Shown here: piece after piece, positions 15,941-25,559 of the stretch
Numbering within the stretch: the first letter of the stretch is position 1
Layout: each line of letters starts with the position of its first letter
DNA from: Mesorhizobium zhangyense
GTDB lineage: Bacteria; Pseudomonadota; Alphaproteobacteria; Rhizobiales; Rhizobiaceae
DNA: 64,000 bases
NCBI RefSeq assembly: GCF_011045115.1
Contig: NZ_JAAKZG010000002.1
Location: forward strand, 310,001 to 374,000
Direction of reading: 5' to 3'
Position numbers and translations under genes: made by a program
The notes under the pieces: model-generated
What the model was told of the DNA's origin: nothing
Database searches by the model: none
Seen by the model: the letters and a program-made list of their open reading frames with translations, nothing else

Positions 15941-16690
15941 GTGGCCAACGATCCGATCCATCAGTTTCACATCACGAAATGGATTCCGATCGAAATCGGC
16001 GGTCTCGATTTCTCCTTCACCAATTCGTCCGCCTTCATGGTTGCGACTGTCGCTGCCGCCGGCCTGTTCCTGTTCCTGACGACGTCGAGCCGCGGCCTGA
16101 TCCCAGGCCGGCTTCAGTCGATCTCGGAAATGTCCTACGAATTCGTGGCATCCATGCTGCGAGATGCGGCGGGCTCGCAGGGGATGAAGTTCTTCCCCAT
16201 GGTGTTCTCGCTGTTCATGTTCGTGCTCGTCGCGAACCTGCTCGGCCTGTTCCCTTACTTCTTCACCATCACCAGCCACATCATCGTCACCTTCATGCTG
16301 GCGCTGCTGGTGATCGGAACCGTGGTTGTCTACGGCATCATGAAGCATGGTTTCAGCTTCTTCAAACTCTTCGTCCCGCAGGGCGTGCCGGGCATTCTGG
16401 TGCCGCTGGTTGTGCTCATCGAGGTTATCTCGTTCCTGTCGCGGCCGATCAGCCTTTCTGTTCGTCTGTTCGCCAACATGCTGGCCGGACACATCACGCT
16501 CAAGGTTTTCGCTGGCTTCGTCGCCTCGCTGAGCACGCTTGGCGCGGTCGGCGTCGCCGGCTCGATCCTGCCGCTCGCCATGACGGTTGCGATCACCGCC
16601 CTCGAATTTCTCGTGGCCTTCCTGCAGGCCTATGTCTTTGCGGTGCTGACCTGCATGTACCTCAACGACGCTCTGCACCCGAGCCACTAG
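15941..16690 (+). CDS. atpB: ATP synthase F0 subunit a
   Basis: This 249-residue membrane protein forms the proton half-channels. The conserved fourth-helix block [19 protein letters not shown] (about residues 167-185) contains the essential arginine, and the ending [23 protein letters not shown] is diagnostic. GTG start at 15941 follows GAGGGGG. The stop is followed by a GGCGG/CCGCC hairpin and then the strong ribosome site of atpE. Confidence 0.97.
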   Translation: MANDPIHQFHITKWIPIEIGGLDFSFTNSSAFMVATVAAAGLFLFLTTSSRGLIPGRLQSISEMSYEFVASMLRDAAGSQGMKFFPMVFSLFMFVLVANLLGLFPYFFTITSHIIVTFMLALLVIGTVVVYGIMKHGFSFFKLFVPQGVPGILVPLVVLIEVISFLSRPISLSVRLFANMLAGHITLKVFAGFVASLSTLGAVGVAGSILPLAMTVAITALEFLVAFLQAYVFAVLTCMYLNDALHPSH

Positions 16691-16762
16691 GAAACTGTCG
16701 CCGGCGGGTTCCTTCCGCCAAACGAAAGCATTGACTGAATTACGATCCACAAGGAGTTGGAC

Positions 16763-16987
16763 ATGGAAGTAGACGCAGCAAAGGCAATCGGCGCAGGCAT
16801 CGCCTGCCTCGGCATGGGTGGCGCAGGCATCGGCCTCGGCACGATTTTCGGCAACTACCTGGCGGGCGCACTGCGCAATCCGTCGGCTGCCGACGGTCAG
16901 TTCGGCCGCCTGATTTTCGGCTTCGCCGTGACCGAAGCTCTGGGCATCTTCTCGCTCCTCGTCGCTCTTCTGCTCCTCTTCACATAA
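16763..16987 (+). CDS. atpE: ATP synthase F0 subunit c
   Basis: This 74-residue hairpin of two membrane helices is the proton-carrying ring subunit. The glycine-rich first helix ([17 protein letters not shown]), the RNP loop (residues 38-40) and the ion-binding glutamate E58 in [10 protein letters not shown] are all present. ATG 16763 has AAGGAG at 16751-16756, the strongest ribosome site of the operon, consistent with the need for 10 or more copies per complex. Confidence 0.97.
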   Translation: MEVDAAKAIGAGIACLGMGGAGIGLGTIFGNYLAGALRNPSAADGQFGRLIFGFAVTEALGIFSLLVALLLLFT

Positions 16988-17009
16988 GAGTTGCGAAGCG
17001 ATGATACTG

Positions 17010-17030
17010 CCGGCCGCGCAGTGCGGCCGG
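17010..17030 (+). promoter_or_regulatory. hairpin between atpE and the b' gene
   Basis: CCGGCCGC (17010-17017) and GCGGCCGG (17023-17030) form a perfect 8-bp stem with a 5-nt loop, followed by TTTG. A hairpin here would protect the upstream atpE message and partly terminate transcription, helping raise c over b subunits. The T-run is too short for an efficient terminator. Confidence 0.55.
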
Positions 17031-17052
17031 TTTGTCTGGACAGGGGAAGCAG

Positions 17053-17634
17053 ATGTTTGTGACACCGGGATACGCGCAGGAAGCTGCCCCCGCTGAAGGT
17101 GAAACCCACACCGAGACCGGTGCGGGCCATGAAGCTGGCGGCAAGCCGTCGTTTCCGCCATTCGATTCTTCGACCTTTGCGTCGCAGATCCTGTGGCTGG
17201 CCATCACGTTCGGCCTGTTTTACCTGTTTTTGAAAAAGGTCGTCCTGCCACGCATCGGCGGCATCCTGGAAGTCCGTCGCGATCGTATCGCGCAGGATCT
17301 GGACCAGGCTGCCTTGATGAAAAGCGAGGCGGATGCGGCAGTTGCTGCTTACGAGCAGGAACTGGCTGAAGCCAAGGCCAAAGCCAACACCATCGGCCAG
17401 CAGGCGCGCGACAGTGCCAAGGCCGACGCCGACGTCGAGCGCAAGAAGGTTGAAGCAGCACTCGAGCAGAAGCTCGGTGAAGCCGAAGCGCACATTGCCT
17501 CGATCAAGACGTCTGCCATGAAGGAAGTCGGCACGATCGCCGAGGACACGGCAGCTGCCATTGTCCAGGAACTGATCGGCGGCAAGGCCGATAAGGCTGC
17601 CGTCGCTGCCGCCGTGAAAGCGGTTCGGGAGTAG
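17053..17634 (+). CDS. atpF2: ATP synthase F0 subunit b' (b2)
   Basis: A 193-residue subunit with one membrane helix (about residues 45-65, [15 protein letters not shown]) and a long alanine- and charge-rich coiled coil that forms the peripheral stalk with subunit b. Alphaproteobacteria have two divergent b-type subunits; this one carries the longer N-terminal extension and [18 protein letters not shown], typical of b' (also named atpG). ATG 17053 has AGGGGAAG upstream and fits homologues better than TTG 17032. It ends 9 bp before atpF. Confidence 0.93.
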   Translation: MFVTPGYAQEAAPAEGETHTETGAGHEAGGKPSFPPFDSSTFASQILWLAITFGLFYLFLKKVVLPRIGGILEVRRDRIAQDLDQAALMKSEADAAVAAYEQELAEAKAKANTIGQQARDSAKADADVERKKVEAALEQKLGEAEAHIASIKTSAMKEVGTIAEDTAAAIVQELIGGKADKAAVAAAVKAVRE

Positions 17635-17643
17635 GAGAGGGCC

Positions 17644-18123
17644 ATGGACGCAACATTTTGGGCAACAGTAGCCCTCGTTATCTTCCTCGCCGTCGTCTTC
17701 TACCTGAAGGTGCCGGGCGTGATCGGCAAGTCGCTGGATGAGCGCGCCAAGCGCATCAGCGACGAACTCGAAGAAGCCCGCCGGCTGCGCGAGGAATCCC
17801 AGCAGCTTCTCGCCGAATTCCAGCGCAAGCGGAAGGAAGCCGAGAAGGAAGCTGCCGAGATCGTTGAAGCCGCCAAGCGCGAGGCCGAACTTCTGGTCGC
17901 CGAAGCGCAGAAGAAGACCGAAGACTACGTTACCCGCCGCACCGCTCTTGCCGAGCAGAAGATCGGCCAGGCCGAGCGCGACGCCGTCAACGAGGTGCGT
18001 TCGAGCGCCGTCGATCTGGCGGTCGAGGCCGCGCGGGCGCTGCTCGCCGGCAAGGTAGATACAAAGGCCGACGGCGACATCTTCAAGGCGTCGCTGCAGG
18101 AAGTGAAGTCGAAGCTCAACTGA
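17644..18123 (+). CDS. atpF: ATP synthase F0 subunit b
   Basis: This 159-residue subunit has an N-terminal membrane helix (about residues 3-23, FWATVALVIFLAVVFYLKVPG) and a long coiled coil, followed by the C-terminal dimer and delta-binding region. GGAGAGGGCC precedes the ATG. It is the last gene of the F0 operon, and a terminator follows 40 bp after the stop. No F1 genes follow, as in other Rhizobiales where atpHAGDC lie elsewhere. Confidence 0.95.
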   Translation: MDATFWATVALVIFLAVVFYLKVPGVIGKSLDERAKRISDELEEARRLREESQQLLAEFQRKRKEAEKEAAEIVEAAKREAELLVAEAQKKTEDYVTRRTALAEQKIGQAERDAVNEVRSSAVDLAVEAARALLAGKVDTKADGDIFKASLQEVKSKLN

Positions 18124-18163
18124 GTTTTGACTTCAGGCTTCGGCCGGGAAATTCAAAGATTAG

Positions 18164-18194
18164 AAAAGTCGCTGGAAATTCCGGCGGCTTTTTT
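18164..18194 (+). terminator. terminator of the F0 operon
   Basis: A 13-bp stem (18164-18176 with 18180-18192, two G-U pairs) with a three-base loop runs into TTTTTT. Confidence 0.75.
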
Positions 18195-18214
18195 CTTGAG
18201 TGGCGTAGGGGCCA

Positions 18215-18913
18215 TCAGAGCGCGAGTTCGTCGTCGTTGGCAGCGCCAGCCTGCAGCTCTTCAGCAAGCCGGAATGGCGCAAACGAGACGCGGTGCCAGC
18301 GCGCAACCGCGCCGTGGATGTCGATAGCCGCGCGATGGCGCGCAGTCGCGTAGCCCATATGGATTTCGAAGCCGTAGCGTGTGTCGGTCTGGCCGCAGCC
18401 GGTCATCATGCGGTCACGCATGACCTTGGCGACGATCGAAGCCGCAGCGATCGACTGCGAGCGCTGGTCGCCCTTGACCAGCGCTTCGCAATCGCAGGGC
18501 AGGCCGGGCGGCACGTCGCGGCCATCGGCAAGCGCCAGTTTCGGCGCCAGCGGCAGGCCGCACAAGGAACGCCGCATGGCTTCCAGGCTCGCCTTGCGGA
18601 TATCGCTGCGGTCGATGCCTTCCGCACAGACCGAGGCCATCGAGACGCCGAGAGCGGTGGCGAGGATTTCCGAAAAAAGCTCTTCGCGCTGAACGCCGGT
18701 GAGCCGCTTGGAATCGTCGAGCCCTGCCGGGATACGCTTCGGGTCGAGCACGACGGCCGCCGCGACCACCGGCCCGGCAAGCGGGCCGCGGCCGGCTTCG
18801 TCCATTCCTGCGACCGGCCATTGGCCGCGCGCGATCGCTCGTGTCTCGACGGAAAAGTCGGGTCGTTCGAGGATTTCGAAGAGGGGCGGAGAATCGGAGC
18901 GTGCGCGAGCCAT
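18215..18913 (-). CDS. rnhB: ribonuclease HII
   Basis: This 232-residue enzyme cuts RNA in RNA-DNA hybrids, including single ribonucleotides in DNA. The active-site pattern is visible: D38-E39 in [16 protein letters not shown]130 in LALADGRD, and the downstream [21 protein letters not shown] block. ATG 18913 gives the normal length; the open frame extends 48 codons further upstream without family similarity. It is convergent with the F0 operon and separated from it by that operon's terminator. Confidence 0.94.
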   Translation of the reverse strand: MARARSDSPPLFEILERPDFSVETRAIARGQWPVAGMDEAGRGPLAGPVVAAAVVLDPKRIPAGLDDSKRLTGVQREELFSEILATALGVSMASVCAEGIDRSDIRKASLEAMRRSLCGLPLAPKLALADGRDVPPGLPCDCEALVKGDQRSQSIAAASIVAKVMRDRMMTGCGQTDTRYGFEIHMGYATARHRAAIDIHGAVARWHRVSFAPFRLAEELQAGAANDDELAL

Positions 18914-19106
18914 GGTGCGGCGATGGTCGCATCGGCCCCGATTCCCCGCAAGTCCTTCCGAGCCGAGGGGCGGGGGCAGGGAAGGTACCGTCGGCAGTCG
19001 GGGAAAAGCCGGACGGGATTTTCGGTTTATCGATATTCGGGTGATGCCGGCCTGCAAGTGATGGCTCGGCTTGACCTGAATTTCACAAACCTTGGTAGCG
19101 CTGCTG

Positions 19107-20207
19107 CTAAAGCAGCATCAGCTGTTCGTTCTTCTTTTCGACGCCGACGAAGAGGTCGGTGCGCAGCTGCTTCCTTTCGACATTGAGGCCGAGCTTGCGC
19201 GCGGTGATTTCGAAGCGGCGGCCGATCTGCCAGGCATAGGGACCGGTGCCTTTCATGCGCTTGCCCCACTCGGCATCGTAATCCTTGCCGTCGCGCATGG
19301 AGCGAATGAGGGACATGACGTGCCGGTAGCGATCGGGATAGTGGCGCAGCAGCCAGTCCTTGAAGATCGGGCTGACCTCCAGCGGCAGGCGCAGGATGAC
19401 ATAGCCCGCCTCGCGCGCGCCGGCCGCACGGGCCGAGTCGAGAATGCGCTCGATCTCCTGGTCGTTGAGACCGGGAATGATGGGGGCTGCCATCACGCCG
19501 ACCGGAATGCCGGCATCGCTCAACTGGCGAATGGCTTCCAGACGCTTGGTCGGCGTGGACGCGCGCGGCTCCATGGTGCGGGCAAGCATCCTGTCCAGCG
19601 TCGTCACCGACAATGCCACCTTGGCCAGTCCGCGCTCGGCCATCCGCGACAGGATGTCGATGTCGCGCGTGACCAGCGCCGACTTGGTGACGATGCCGAC
19701 AGGATGGCTGCGCGCTTCCAGCACCTCAAGTATTTCGCGCATGATGCGCCACTGCTTTTCAATCGGCTGATAAGGGTCGGTGTTGGTGCCGATGGCGATG
19801 GTGCGTGCCTGATAGCCCTCCTTGGAAAGCTCCTTGTCCAGCAGCTTGGCAGCGTCCGGCTTGGCGAACAGCTTGGATTCGAAATCGAGCCCCGGCGACA
19901 TGCCCATATAGCTGTGGGTCGGCCGGGCGAAGCAATAGACGCAGCCATGCTCGCAGCCGCGATAGGGATTGATCGAACGGTCGAAGGAGATGTCCGGCGA
20001 CGTATTGCGGGTGATGATGGTGCGCGGCTTTTCGGTCTGCACTTCAGTCTTGAAGGGGGGCAGTTCCTCAAAACTGTTCCAGCCATCGTCGAAGACATGA
20101 CGCGTCACCGGCTCGAACCGGCCGGTCGGATTGATGCCGGCAGCGCGGCCACGACGGCGTTCGTCGTGAATTCGGATGCCGCTTTCCTCGATCATCGCAT
20201 TGGCCAT
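19107..20207 (-). CDS. PA0069-family radical SAM protein (SplB-like)
   Basis: This 366-residue protein binds a [4Fe-4S] cluster through C85-x3-C89-x2-C92 in [14 protein letters not shown], followed by the [10 protein letters not shown] motif. These define the PA0069 group, related to spore photoproduct lyase; its reaction is unknown. ATG 20207 is chosen because GGAGG (20215-20219 on this strand) is spaced seven bases away; the frame opens 23 codons earlier. Upstream lies a 1.4 kb repeat-rich gap. The gene stands alone on its strand, 193 bp upstream of rnhB. Confidence 0.9.
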   Translation of the reverse strand: MANAMIEESGIRIHDERRRGRAAGINPTGRFEPVTRHVFDDGWNSFEELPPFKTEVQTEKPRTIITRNTSPDISFDRSINPYRGCEHGCVYCFARPTHSYMGMSPGLDFESKLFAKPDAAKLLDKELSKEGYQARTIAIGTNTDPYQPIEKQWRIMREILEVLEARSHPVGIVTKSALVTRDIDILSRMAERGLAKVALSVTTLDRMLARTMEPRASTPTKRLEAIRQLSDAGIPVGVMAAPIIPGLNDQEIERILDSARAAGAREAGYVILRLPLEVSPIFKDWLLRHYPDRYRHVMSLIRSMRDGKDYDAEWGKRMKGTGPYAWQIGRRFEITARKLGLNVERKQLRTDLFVGVEKKNEQLMLL

Positions 20208-20371
20208 CGCGGAACCTCCGTTCCTGAAAGCCGCAACATCTGCGCGTGCAATCGGTTCCATTCCGCTGTTCTCCAACCGGGTTTTGCGGGGGCGCGAATC
20301 GCGCCGTTCATGAAACTATTCCTATTTTGAAAATGAGAACAAAGCAAGAACTTTGTGAATTAGGTCCCTTT

Positions 20372-20522
20372 CCTTCTCCCCTTGTGGGAGAAGGTGGATT
20401 GGCGCGCAGCGCCAAGACGGATGAGGGGTGCTGGAAGAAACTCCAGCGCCTGCGCTCCGTCCAACACCCCTCATCCGACCTCCCCTTCGGGTCGGCCACC
20501 TTCTCCCACAAGGGGAGAAGGA
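20372..20522. repeat. palindromic repeat, family B
   Basis: CCTTCTCCCCTTGTGGGAG at the left is matched by its reverse complement at 20500-20522. Inner parts (GGATGAGGGGTG / CACCCCTCATCC) pair as well, so the 151-bp element can fold into one long hairpin. Confidence 0.85.
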
Positions 20523-21077
20523 GAGACGCGCTTCATCATCGCCACGCCCTGCATCGCAGTCTGGCCATTGTCAAAGAGCCGGGAAAGACGGGCGGCTGAA
20601 ATCTCGCTCATCTTTTGTATTTTTCTGCGATCTCTCGACCGCCCGTCTCGGTATCTGTCCCGAAGTCGGCCGGTCACAACGCCCGCTCCATGTACATTCC
20701 ATGGACAAGACGCCGCGGGTTCTCCGCATCCTGCGCGATCTACCCTTGATCCTTCCGCCGCAGGCTTTCGCCTGAAGTTTCCAGCCAGGGCATGCGGCCG
20801 CAGGACGCCGGCCTGTGTCGGGCCCTCGGAGCCCTGGCTACCACACCAGGGCGGGAGGTCACCGCCACTCCCCCTTGATCCCGGTTCCAGACCCGGTCCC
20901 GCAGGAGCGATGAAGGGATTATGGATGAAGGCGGAAAGGGTGGGGATAAATCGGGCGTGAAAAAATGTGTGGGGTGAGCGAAAACAATGGGTTGGCAGAA
21001 AATCGGACTGAAATCTTTCCTCCACTTCGCAAGCTTCACCTTCGATGGTTCTGCACCGCAGTGATCTTCACAGATGT

Positions 21078-21370
21078 CCGGCATGGATCCCGGGTCTCCG
21101 CATGTGCTTCGCTCATGCTCCGCCCGGGATGACGAACTGCATGTTTGGCTCGTGCTGATCGTCAACGCTGGTGCGCGGCAGTCATGTATGCGGGTGCAAG
21201 GGTTATGCCTGCGGTAGTGTTCGCCGCCTTTCCACTCGATGCGCCAGCATTTTGCGATGTTCACGTTTACGGCCAGCAATAACGTTTGCGATTTGCGGCA
21301 CCACCGCTTCCTTCGTCATCCCGGGCGGAGCATGAGCGGAGCGAATGCGGAGACCCGGGATCCATGCCGG
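21078..21370. repeat. inverted repeat pair, family C (arms 21078-21136 and 21312-21370)
   Basis: The left arm begins CCGGCATGGATCCCGGGTCT and the right arm is its near-perfect reverse complement over about 59 bp. Each arm is itself partly palindromic (CCCGGG cores). A third, weaker relative follows at 21434-21485 (GGGTCCCGGATAA...GGCATGACG). No ORF of a mobile element lies between the arms. Confidence 0.75.
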
Positions 21371-21606
21371 AACGGCGGAGAGCTTCGGCGGTGCCGAACG
21401 CGTCGACATCAGGGCCGCGCCTGACGACGCTGCGACCAATGGGTCCCGGATAACCTGCGCTTCGCTCCGGTTTCCGGCATGACGATTGCGTGGTTGGTCT
21501 TCGCTCATCGTCAACGCAGGCGCGTGCCACACAGATTCAGCCCGCTGAACCCTAACCGGCTAATTACGAAGTGGCGCTCGGTAAAAGTTTAGGCTACGCG
21601 AATATT

Positions 21607-22113
21607 ATGCTGTCGGTTGTAATCGAAACCCGGAACAACGAGGAAGCGCTGGCTCGCACGCTGGCGTCGCTGGTGGGTGCTGCTGTTGAGGGCACGGTGC
21701 GCGAGGTTATCGTGTGCGATCTCGGCTCGTCGGATCAGACGCATAAGGTCGCCGATCAGGCCGGCTGTCATTATATCACCGGCGGCATAGGTGCCGGCGT
21801 GGCGCAGGCCAAGAGCGACTGGCTGCTGCTGCTGGAACCCGGCGCGCGGCTGGTGGATGGCTGGACCGAGGCCGTGCAGGACCACATGGAGATGATGGCC
21901 ATGCCTGCCCGCTTTTCCCGCTCGCGGCTGGACAGGCAGCCCTTTTTCTCGCGCGTGCTGACCTCGAGAACTGCGCTGAGCGAGGGGCTGGTGATCAGAA
22001 AGTCGCAGGCGCTTCCCTTGTCGCGCCATGCGGCAGACGCCGAAGCGGTTGCGCGCGGACTGGCGACGAAGCGGATTTCGGCCGAAATACGTGTGGCGCC
22101 GCCGCGCAAATAA
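21607..22113 (+). CDS. short family 2 glycosyltransferase-like protein
   Basis: A 168-residue protein that opens with the GT-A fold start MLSVVIETRNNEEALARTL and continues with EVIVCDLGSSDQT, resembling the nucleotide-sugar-binding strands of family 2 glycosyltransferases, and WLLLLEPGARLVDGW in place of the DxD region (EPGA instead of DxD). With the acidic pair changed and only half the usual length, catalysis is doubtful. ATG 21607 is at the start of the first strand. The gene is convergent with moaB and stands alone. Confidence 0.72.
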   Translation: MLSVVIETRNNEEALARTLASLVGAAVEGTVREVIVCDLGSSDQTHKVADQAGCHYITGGIGAGVAQAKSDWLLLLEPGARLVDGWTEAVQDHMEMMAMPARFSRSRLDRQPFFSRVLTSRTALSEGLVIRKSQALPLSRHAADAEAVARGLATKRISAEIRVAPPRK

Positions 22114-22128
22114 CCTGGCAGCCCGAAT

Positions 22129-22680
22129 TCAGGCCGTCTTGTCGCTGCCACGCTTCAGATGTTCGTCGAGCCGGGGCATGATTTCCACGAAATTGCAGGG
22201 CATGTGACGGTAGTCGAGCTGAGCCTTGATGATGCCGTCCCAGGCGTCCTTGCAGGCGCCGGGCGAGCCGGGCAGGACGAAGACGAAGGTGGCGTTGACG
22301 ACGCCGCCGGTGGCCCGCGACTGGATCGTCGAGGTGCCGATCTTGTCGTAGGAAATGCGGTGGAAGACCTCGGAAAAGCCGTCCATGCGCTTTTCGAAGA
22401 TCGGTTCCAGCGCTTCGGGCGTCACGTCGCGGCCGGTGAAGCCGGTGCCCCCGGTGGTGATGACGACGTCGATGGCGTCGTTGCGCGACCATTCCAGAAC
22501 CTGCGCGCGTATCTTGTCCTTGTCGTCGGTGACGATGTCACGTGCGGCAAGCATGTGGCCGGCCTCGGTGATGCGGTCGGCAAGCGTCTGGCCGGATTTG
22601 TCATCGGCCAGCGTGCGCGTGTCGGAGACGGTCAGCACTGCGATGCGGACGGGGATGAAGGGGCGCGTTTCGTTTGCCAT
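22129..22680 (-). CDS. moaB: molybdenum cofactor biosynthesis protein MoaB
   Basis: This 183-residue MogA/MoaB-fold protein is expected to adenylylate molybdopterin before molybdenum insertion. The molybdopterin-binding loop TTGGTGFTGRD (about residues 82-92) and LPGSPGACKDAW near 140 are intact. It lies 3 bp downstream of the ispE stop, so it is likely translated from the same message, although the two pathways are unrelated. Confidence 0.93.
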   Translation of the reverse strand: MANETRPFIPVRIAVLTVSDTRTLADDKSGQTLADRITEAGHMLAARDIVTDDKDKIRAQVLEWSRNDAIDVVITTGGTGFTGRDVTPEALEPIFEKRMDGFSEVFHRISYDKIGTSTIQSRATGGVVNATFVFVLPGSPGACKDAWDGIIKAQLDYRHMPCNFVEIMPRLDEHLKRGSDKTA

Positions 22681-22683
22681 TGG

Positions 22684-23550
22684 CTATCTCATGCTCGAGG
22701 TCGCGACCGAGAACCAGCCGGGCTTGGCCTGTTCGATCGCATTTGCAGCGTTTGCGGCAGCACCCGTGGTTTCGAAGACACCGAAACAGGTGGCGCCCGA
22801 ACCCGACATGCGGACGAAGGCGGCACCCGTGCCGCGCAGCGCGTCGAGCGCCTCCGTGATCGCCGGGGCAAGCGCCTTTGCCGGCGTTTCGAGATCGTTG
22901 CGCGTGGCGCGCAGCCATTCGATCACATGCGCCGGCTCCGGGTCGGCGGGCGGCGGTGAAAAGGAAGGGTTCTCGCGGCTTTCGAGCGCGCGAAATACGT
23001 CCGGCGTCGCGACGCCGATGCCGGGATTGACCAGCACCAGCGGCAGGGCCGGGTAATTTTCCAGCGGATCGACGATCTCGCCGATGCCGCGTGCCAAAAG
23101 CGGGCGGGCGAGCAGGCACATCGGCACGTCGGCGCCGAGCCGCAGGGCCAGAACCGACAGGTCGGCATCGATGTTCCAGTGACGCGCCAGCGCGCGCAGG
23201 GCCGCTGCCGCATCGCTGGAGCCGCCACCTATGCCCGAGGCGATGGGAAGGTTCTTTTCCAGCGTGATGGCGACGGGCGCGGCGGCAGCGTCGGGATAGG
23301 CCTCGCGCAGGGCATCGCGGGCGCGGATTACGAGATTGCCGCCATCCAGCGGCACCTGGGCCGCGAAATGGCCCATGACGACGAAGCTGTCTTCCTCGGC
23401 GGCGACGACGGTGATGTGGTCGCCGAACTCGGTGAAGACGACGAGGCTTTCGAGCAGATGAAAACCGTCAGCCCGCTGCCCGGTGACGTGGAGCGCGAGG
23501 TTGATTTTCGCCGGCGCGTGTTCGGCGGACGACACGAAGCCGGAATCCAT
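22684..23550 (-). CDS. ispE: 4-diphosphocytidyl-2-C-methyl-D-erythritol kinase
   Basis: This 288-residue GHMP kinase phosphorylates CDP-methylerythritol in the MEP route to isoprenoids. The AHAPAKINLALHVTG opening (residues 10-24) and the ATP-binding glycine loop LPIASGIGGGSSDAAAAL (about 101-118) are diagnostic, as is the C-terminal MSGSGATCFGVF motif. Dxs of the same pathway is encoded at 59787. Confidence 0.96.
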   Translation of the reverse strand: MDSGFVSSAEHAPAKINLALHVTGQRADGFHLLESLVVFTEFGDHITVVAAEEDSFVVMGHFAAQVPLDGGNLVIRARDALREAYPDAAAAPVAITLEKNLPIASGIGGGSSDAAAALRALARHWNIDADLSVLALRLGADVPMCLLARPLLARGIGEIVDPLENYPALPLVLVNPGIGVATPDVFRALESRENPSFSPPPADPEPAHVIEWLRATRNDLETPAKALAPAITEALDALRGTGAAFVRMSGSGATCFGVFETTGAAANAANAIEQAKPGWFSVATSSMR

Positions 23551-23570
23551 GATGCTCTGAGGTACCCTGA

Positions 23571-23756
23571 TCAGTCCTTGGCCAGACGGTATTCGCCGGT
23601 CTTGGGATCCTTGACCAGCGTGCCGATCGTGCCGTTGGCGGACTGGCGCTCGGCGCGGCGGACCTTTGCCGTCACGCGCTCGGCTTCCTTGACGAAGGAG
23701 CGGTAGCCGTAATAGGCGGCCAGGCCGACGAGGGCGAAAAAGATAATCTGTGGCAT
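23571..23756 (-). CDS. small conserved membrane-anchored protein
   Basis: A 61-residue protein with one N-terminal hydrophobic helix (residues 3-17), a basic/acidic amphipathic stretch (SFVKEAERVTAKVRRAER) and a C-terminal TLVKDPKTGEYRLAKD segment. The ending resembles other short alphaproteobacterial membrane proteins of unknown role. The ATG is preceded by AGGAGGACAAGG. It lies 20 bp upstream of ispE on the same strand and probably belongs to that operon. Function is unknown. Confidence 0.7.
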   Translation of the reverse strand: MPQIIFFALVGLAAYYGYRSFVKEAERVTAKVRRAERQSANGTIGTLVKDPKTGEYRLAKD

Positions 23757-23828
23757 CTGTCCTTGTCCTCCTGGAGGTTCGGGCTGCCGGTCAGGGAGAG
23801 CCCATCATAGGCACAATGGTCCGCCTTT

Positions 23829-24698
23829 TCAAAGTCCAAAGCGGGACCACAGCGCGCGCTCTTCCGCCGCATCGATTAGGCCACCGGCTGCGGCACCCGC
23901 AATGTCGGGCGCGGAGAAGCCGGCAGCCGAGCCGAAGACGCCAAGCCTGCGGCCGAAAAACCCGCGCGGCGGCGTGATCAACTGCAGCCGCGTCTTGGGC
24001 CCGAAGCGCTGCTTGAGCACGGTGCGCATGTCGCCCAGCGCGTCGACCAGGCCGAGTTCCAGGCCCTTCTTGCCGGTCCAGAACAGGCCGGTGAACAGAT
24101 CGGGATCGTCCTTTAGCTTGGAGCCGCGCCGCTCCTTGACCAGATCGATGAAGGTGTCATGCACCTCGAGCTGCAGCGCCTTCAGGCGTTCGATGTCTGC
24201 CTTGTTCTCCGGCTTGAACGGGTCGAGAACGGCCTTGTTCTTGCCGGCGGTGTAGACGCGGCGCTCGACGCCGATCTTCTTCATCAGCTCGGTGAAGCCG
24301 AAGGAGGCCGACACCACGCCGATCGAGCCGACGATAGAGGAGGGGTCGGCGATGATCTCGTCACCCGCTACCGCGATCATGTAGCCGCCGGAGGCCGCGA
24401 CATCCTCGACGAAGATCAGCACGCGCTTGTTCTTCTCGGCTGCTAAGTCGCGAATGCGCTTGTAGATCAGCCGCGACTGCACCGGCGAGCCGCCGGGCGA
24501 ATTGATGGAAATGGCAACCGCCGGCGCATCGGTGAAGGCGAAGGCCTTTTCGATGAGGCTGGCGGTCGAGGCCAGCGACAGACTTGGGCGAAACTGGCCG
24601 CCGCCCGACATGATGGTTCCGTGAAGCCGGATGACCGGGATCGTGACTGCCTGCGAGCGCATTGATTTCGGCAGAAGGCGGCTGAGCAGTCGTCTCAC
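23829..24698 (-). CDS. S49-family signal-peptide-peptidase-like serine protease (SohB type)
   Basis: This 289-residue protein has the SppA/SohB peptidase fold. The catalytic pair is visible: S103 in DVAASGGYMIA and K155 in TAGKNK, with SINSPGGSPVQS near 65-76. Single-domain, about 290 residues long, it resembles SohB/archaeal SppA. The N-terminus (RLLSRLLPKSMRSQA) is basic and not clearly a membrane helix, so it may be cytosolic and peripheral to the membrane. It heads the minus-strand cluster with the small protein, ispE and moaB. Confidence 0.9.
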   Translation of the reverse strand: MRRLLSRLLPKSMRSQAVTIPVIRLHGTIMSGGGQFRPSLSLASTASLIEKAFAFTDAPAVAISINSPGGSPVQSRLIYKRIRDLAAEKNKRVLIFVEDVAASGGYMIAVAGDEIIADPSSIVGSIGVVSASFGFTELMKKIGVERRVYTAGKNKAVLDPFKPENKADIERLKALQLEVHDTFIDLVKERRGSKLKDDPDLFTGLFWTGKKGLELGLVDALGDMRTVLKQRFGPKTRLQLITPPRGFFGRRLGVFGSAAGFSAPDIAGAAAGGLIDAAEERALWSRFGL

Positions 24699-24771
24699 TT
24701 ATGTGTTTCTCCGGTCCTTGATGCTTCGCATGTAGGTATCTGAGCGCAAACCACAATCCCGCGCAGGCTGC

Positions 24772-25551
24772 TCAATCGCCGAAAAGTGAAGCGCGGCCGT
24801 TGCTGATCGCGTCCGCGTGTGGCGAAAGTGCGTTGCCGTCGTCATGAAGGATGAGCGGCGGCATGAGCGAAAGTGCGCCGCGCGCGCCGAGCCGTGCCCT
24901 GAGCACAATGCGGATCGCGGGCTTGTCGGCGCGGGGGTGAACCGGCACGATCTCGGCCGAGCCGAAGCGGCCCTCGAGCGCTGCAAGGATGGGTGCCAGC
25001 GATTGCGGACGGGCAATCAAAGCGAGCCCGCCGCGCGGCCTGACCATGGCTGCCGCACTGCGCAGCCAGCTTTCGAACAGCCCGTCCTCCATCACATGCG
25101 CCTGTTTTCTCAAGGCATCCGGCGTCGCCCGGTCGCGCGCTTCGTTGAAAGGCGGGTTCATGATGACGAAATCGCAGGATTTGTCGGCAAGGCCGGCTTT
25201 CACGCGCGCCTTGCCGGTGAGCGCGACATCCGCGACTAGAACCGAGATGCGTTCGCGCAGGTGGGCGTTGCCTTCATGAGCGAGCGACTTTTGCGCGAAA
25301 TCGGCCATTTCGGGGGACTGCTCGATGAGGTTGATCGTCGAGGCCGGGCATCGCGCGGCAACGGCGAGACCGGCCGCACCAGCACCTGCGCCGAAATCGC
25401 AAAGCACGCCGCTGAAATCCGACGGCACGCAAGCCGCCAGCATCAGCGCATCCATGCCGGAGCGGTGCCCGCCGCGCGGCTGCACCAGCCAGAAATTTCC
25501 GCGGTGGAAGGCGTCTATCGTATGGTCCGCGGGCTCGCGCTCGGATGTCAT
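24772..25551 (-). CDS. TrmN6/YfiC-like N6-adenine RNA methyltransferase
   Basis: A 259-residue Rossmann-fold methyltransferase. VLCDFGAGAGAAGLAV (about residues 49-64) is the SAM-binding loop, and MNPPF (131-135) is the catalytic motif of N6-adenine methylases. Best matches in layout are TrmN6 (tRNA1-Val A37) and related proteins. ATG 25551 starts 8 nt after the upstream gene's stop and gives the normal length; the frame would allow 19 more codons. The DUF2007 gene just upstream on the same strand is a common partner in Rhizobiales. Confidence 0.85.
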   Translation of the reverse strand: MTSEREPADHTIDAFHRGNFWLVQPRGGHRSGMDALMLAACVPSDFSGVLCDFGAGAGAAGLAVAARCPASTINLIEQSPEMADFAQKSLAHEGNAHLRERISVLVADVALTGKARVKAGLADKSCDFVIMNPPFNEARDRATPDALRKQAHVMEDGLFESWLRSAAAMVRPRGGLALIARPQSLAPILAALEGRFGSAEIVPVHPRADKPAIRIVLRARLGARGALSLMPPLILHDDGNALSPHADAISNGRASLFGD

Positions 25552-25559
25552 AGACGCCG

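Larger units (their letters stand above)
20208..21606. other. 1.4 kb intergenic region composed mainly of repeats
   Basis: Two inverted-repeat pairs (20372-20522, and 21078-21136 with 21312-21370) and further partial copies fill this gap. Frames here show no recognised family. A 46-codon frame on the minus strand (20471-20611) starts like a protein (MSEISAARLSRLFDNG) but runs into the first repeat, so it may be a gene remnant cut off by the repeat. Confidence 0.6.

Noticed and set aside
15734-17161. 475-codon minus-strand frame across atpI, atpB and atpE
   Set aside because: It spans three real genes and the gaps between them, and its product is a low-complexity Glu/Arg/His-rich string; a shadow.
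20471-20611. 46-codon minus-strand frame MSEISAARLSRLFDNG...
   Set aside because: No ribosome site and the C-terminal half is read from repeat B. It may be a remnant, but not a supported gene.
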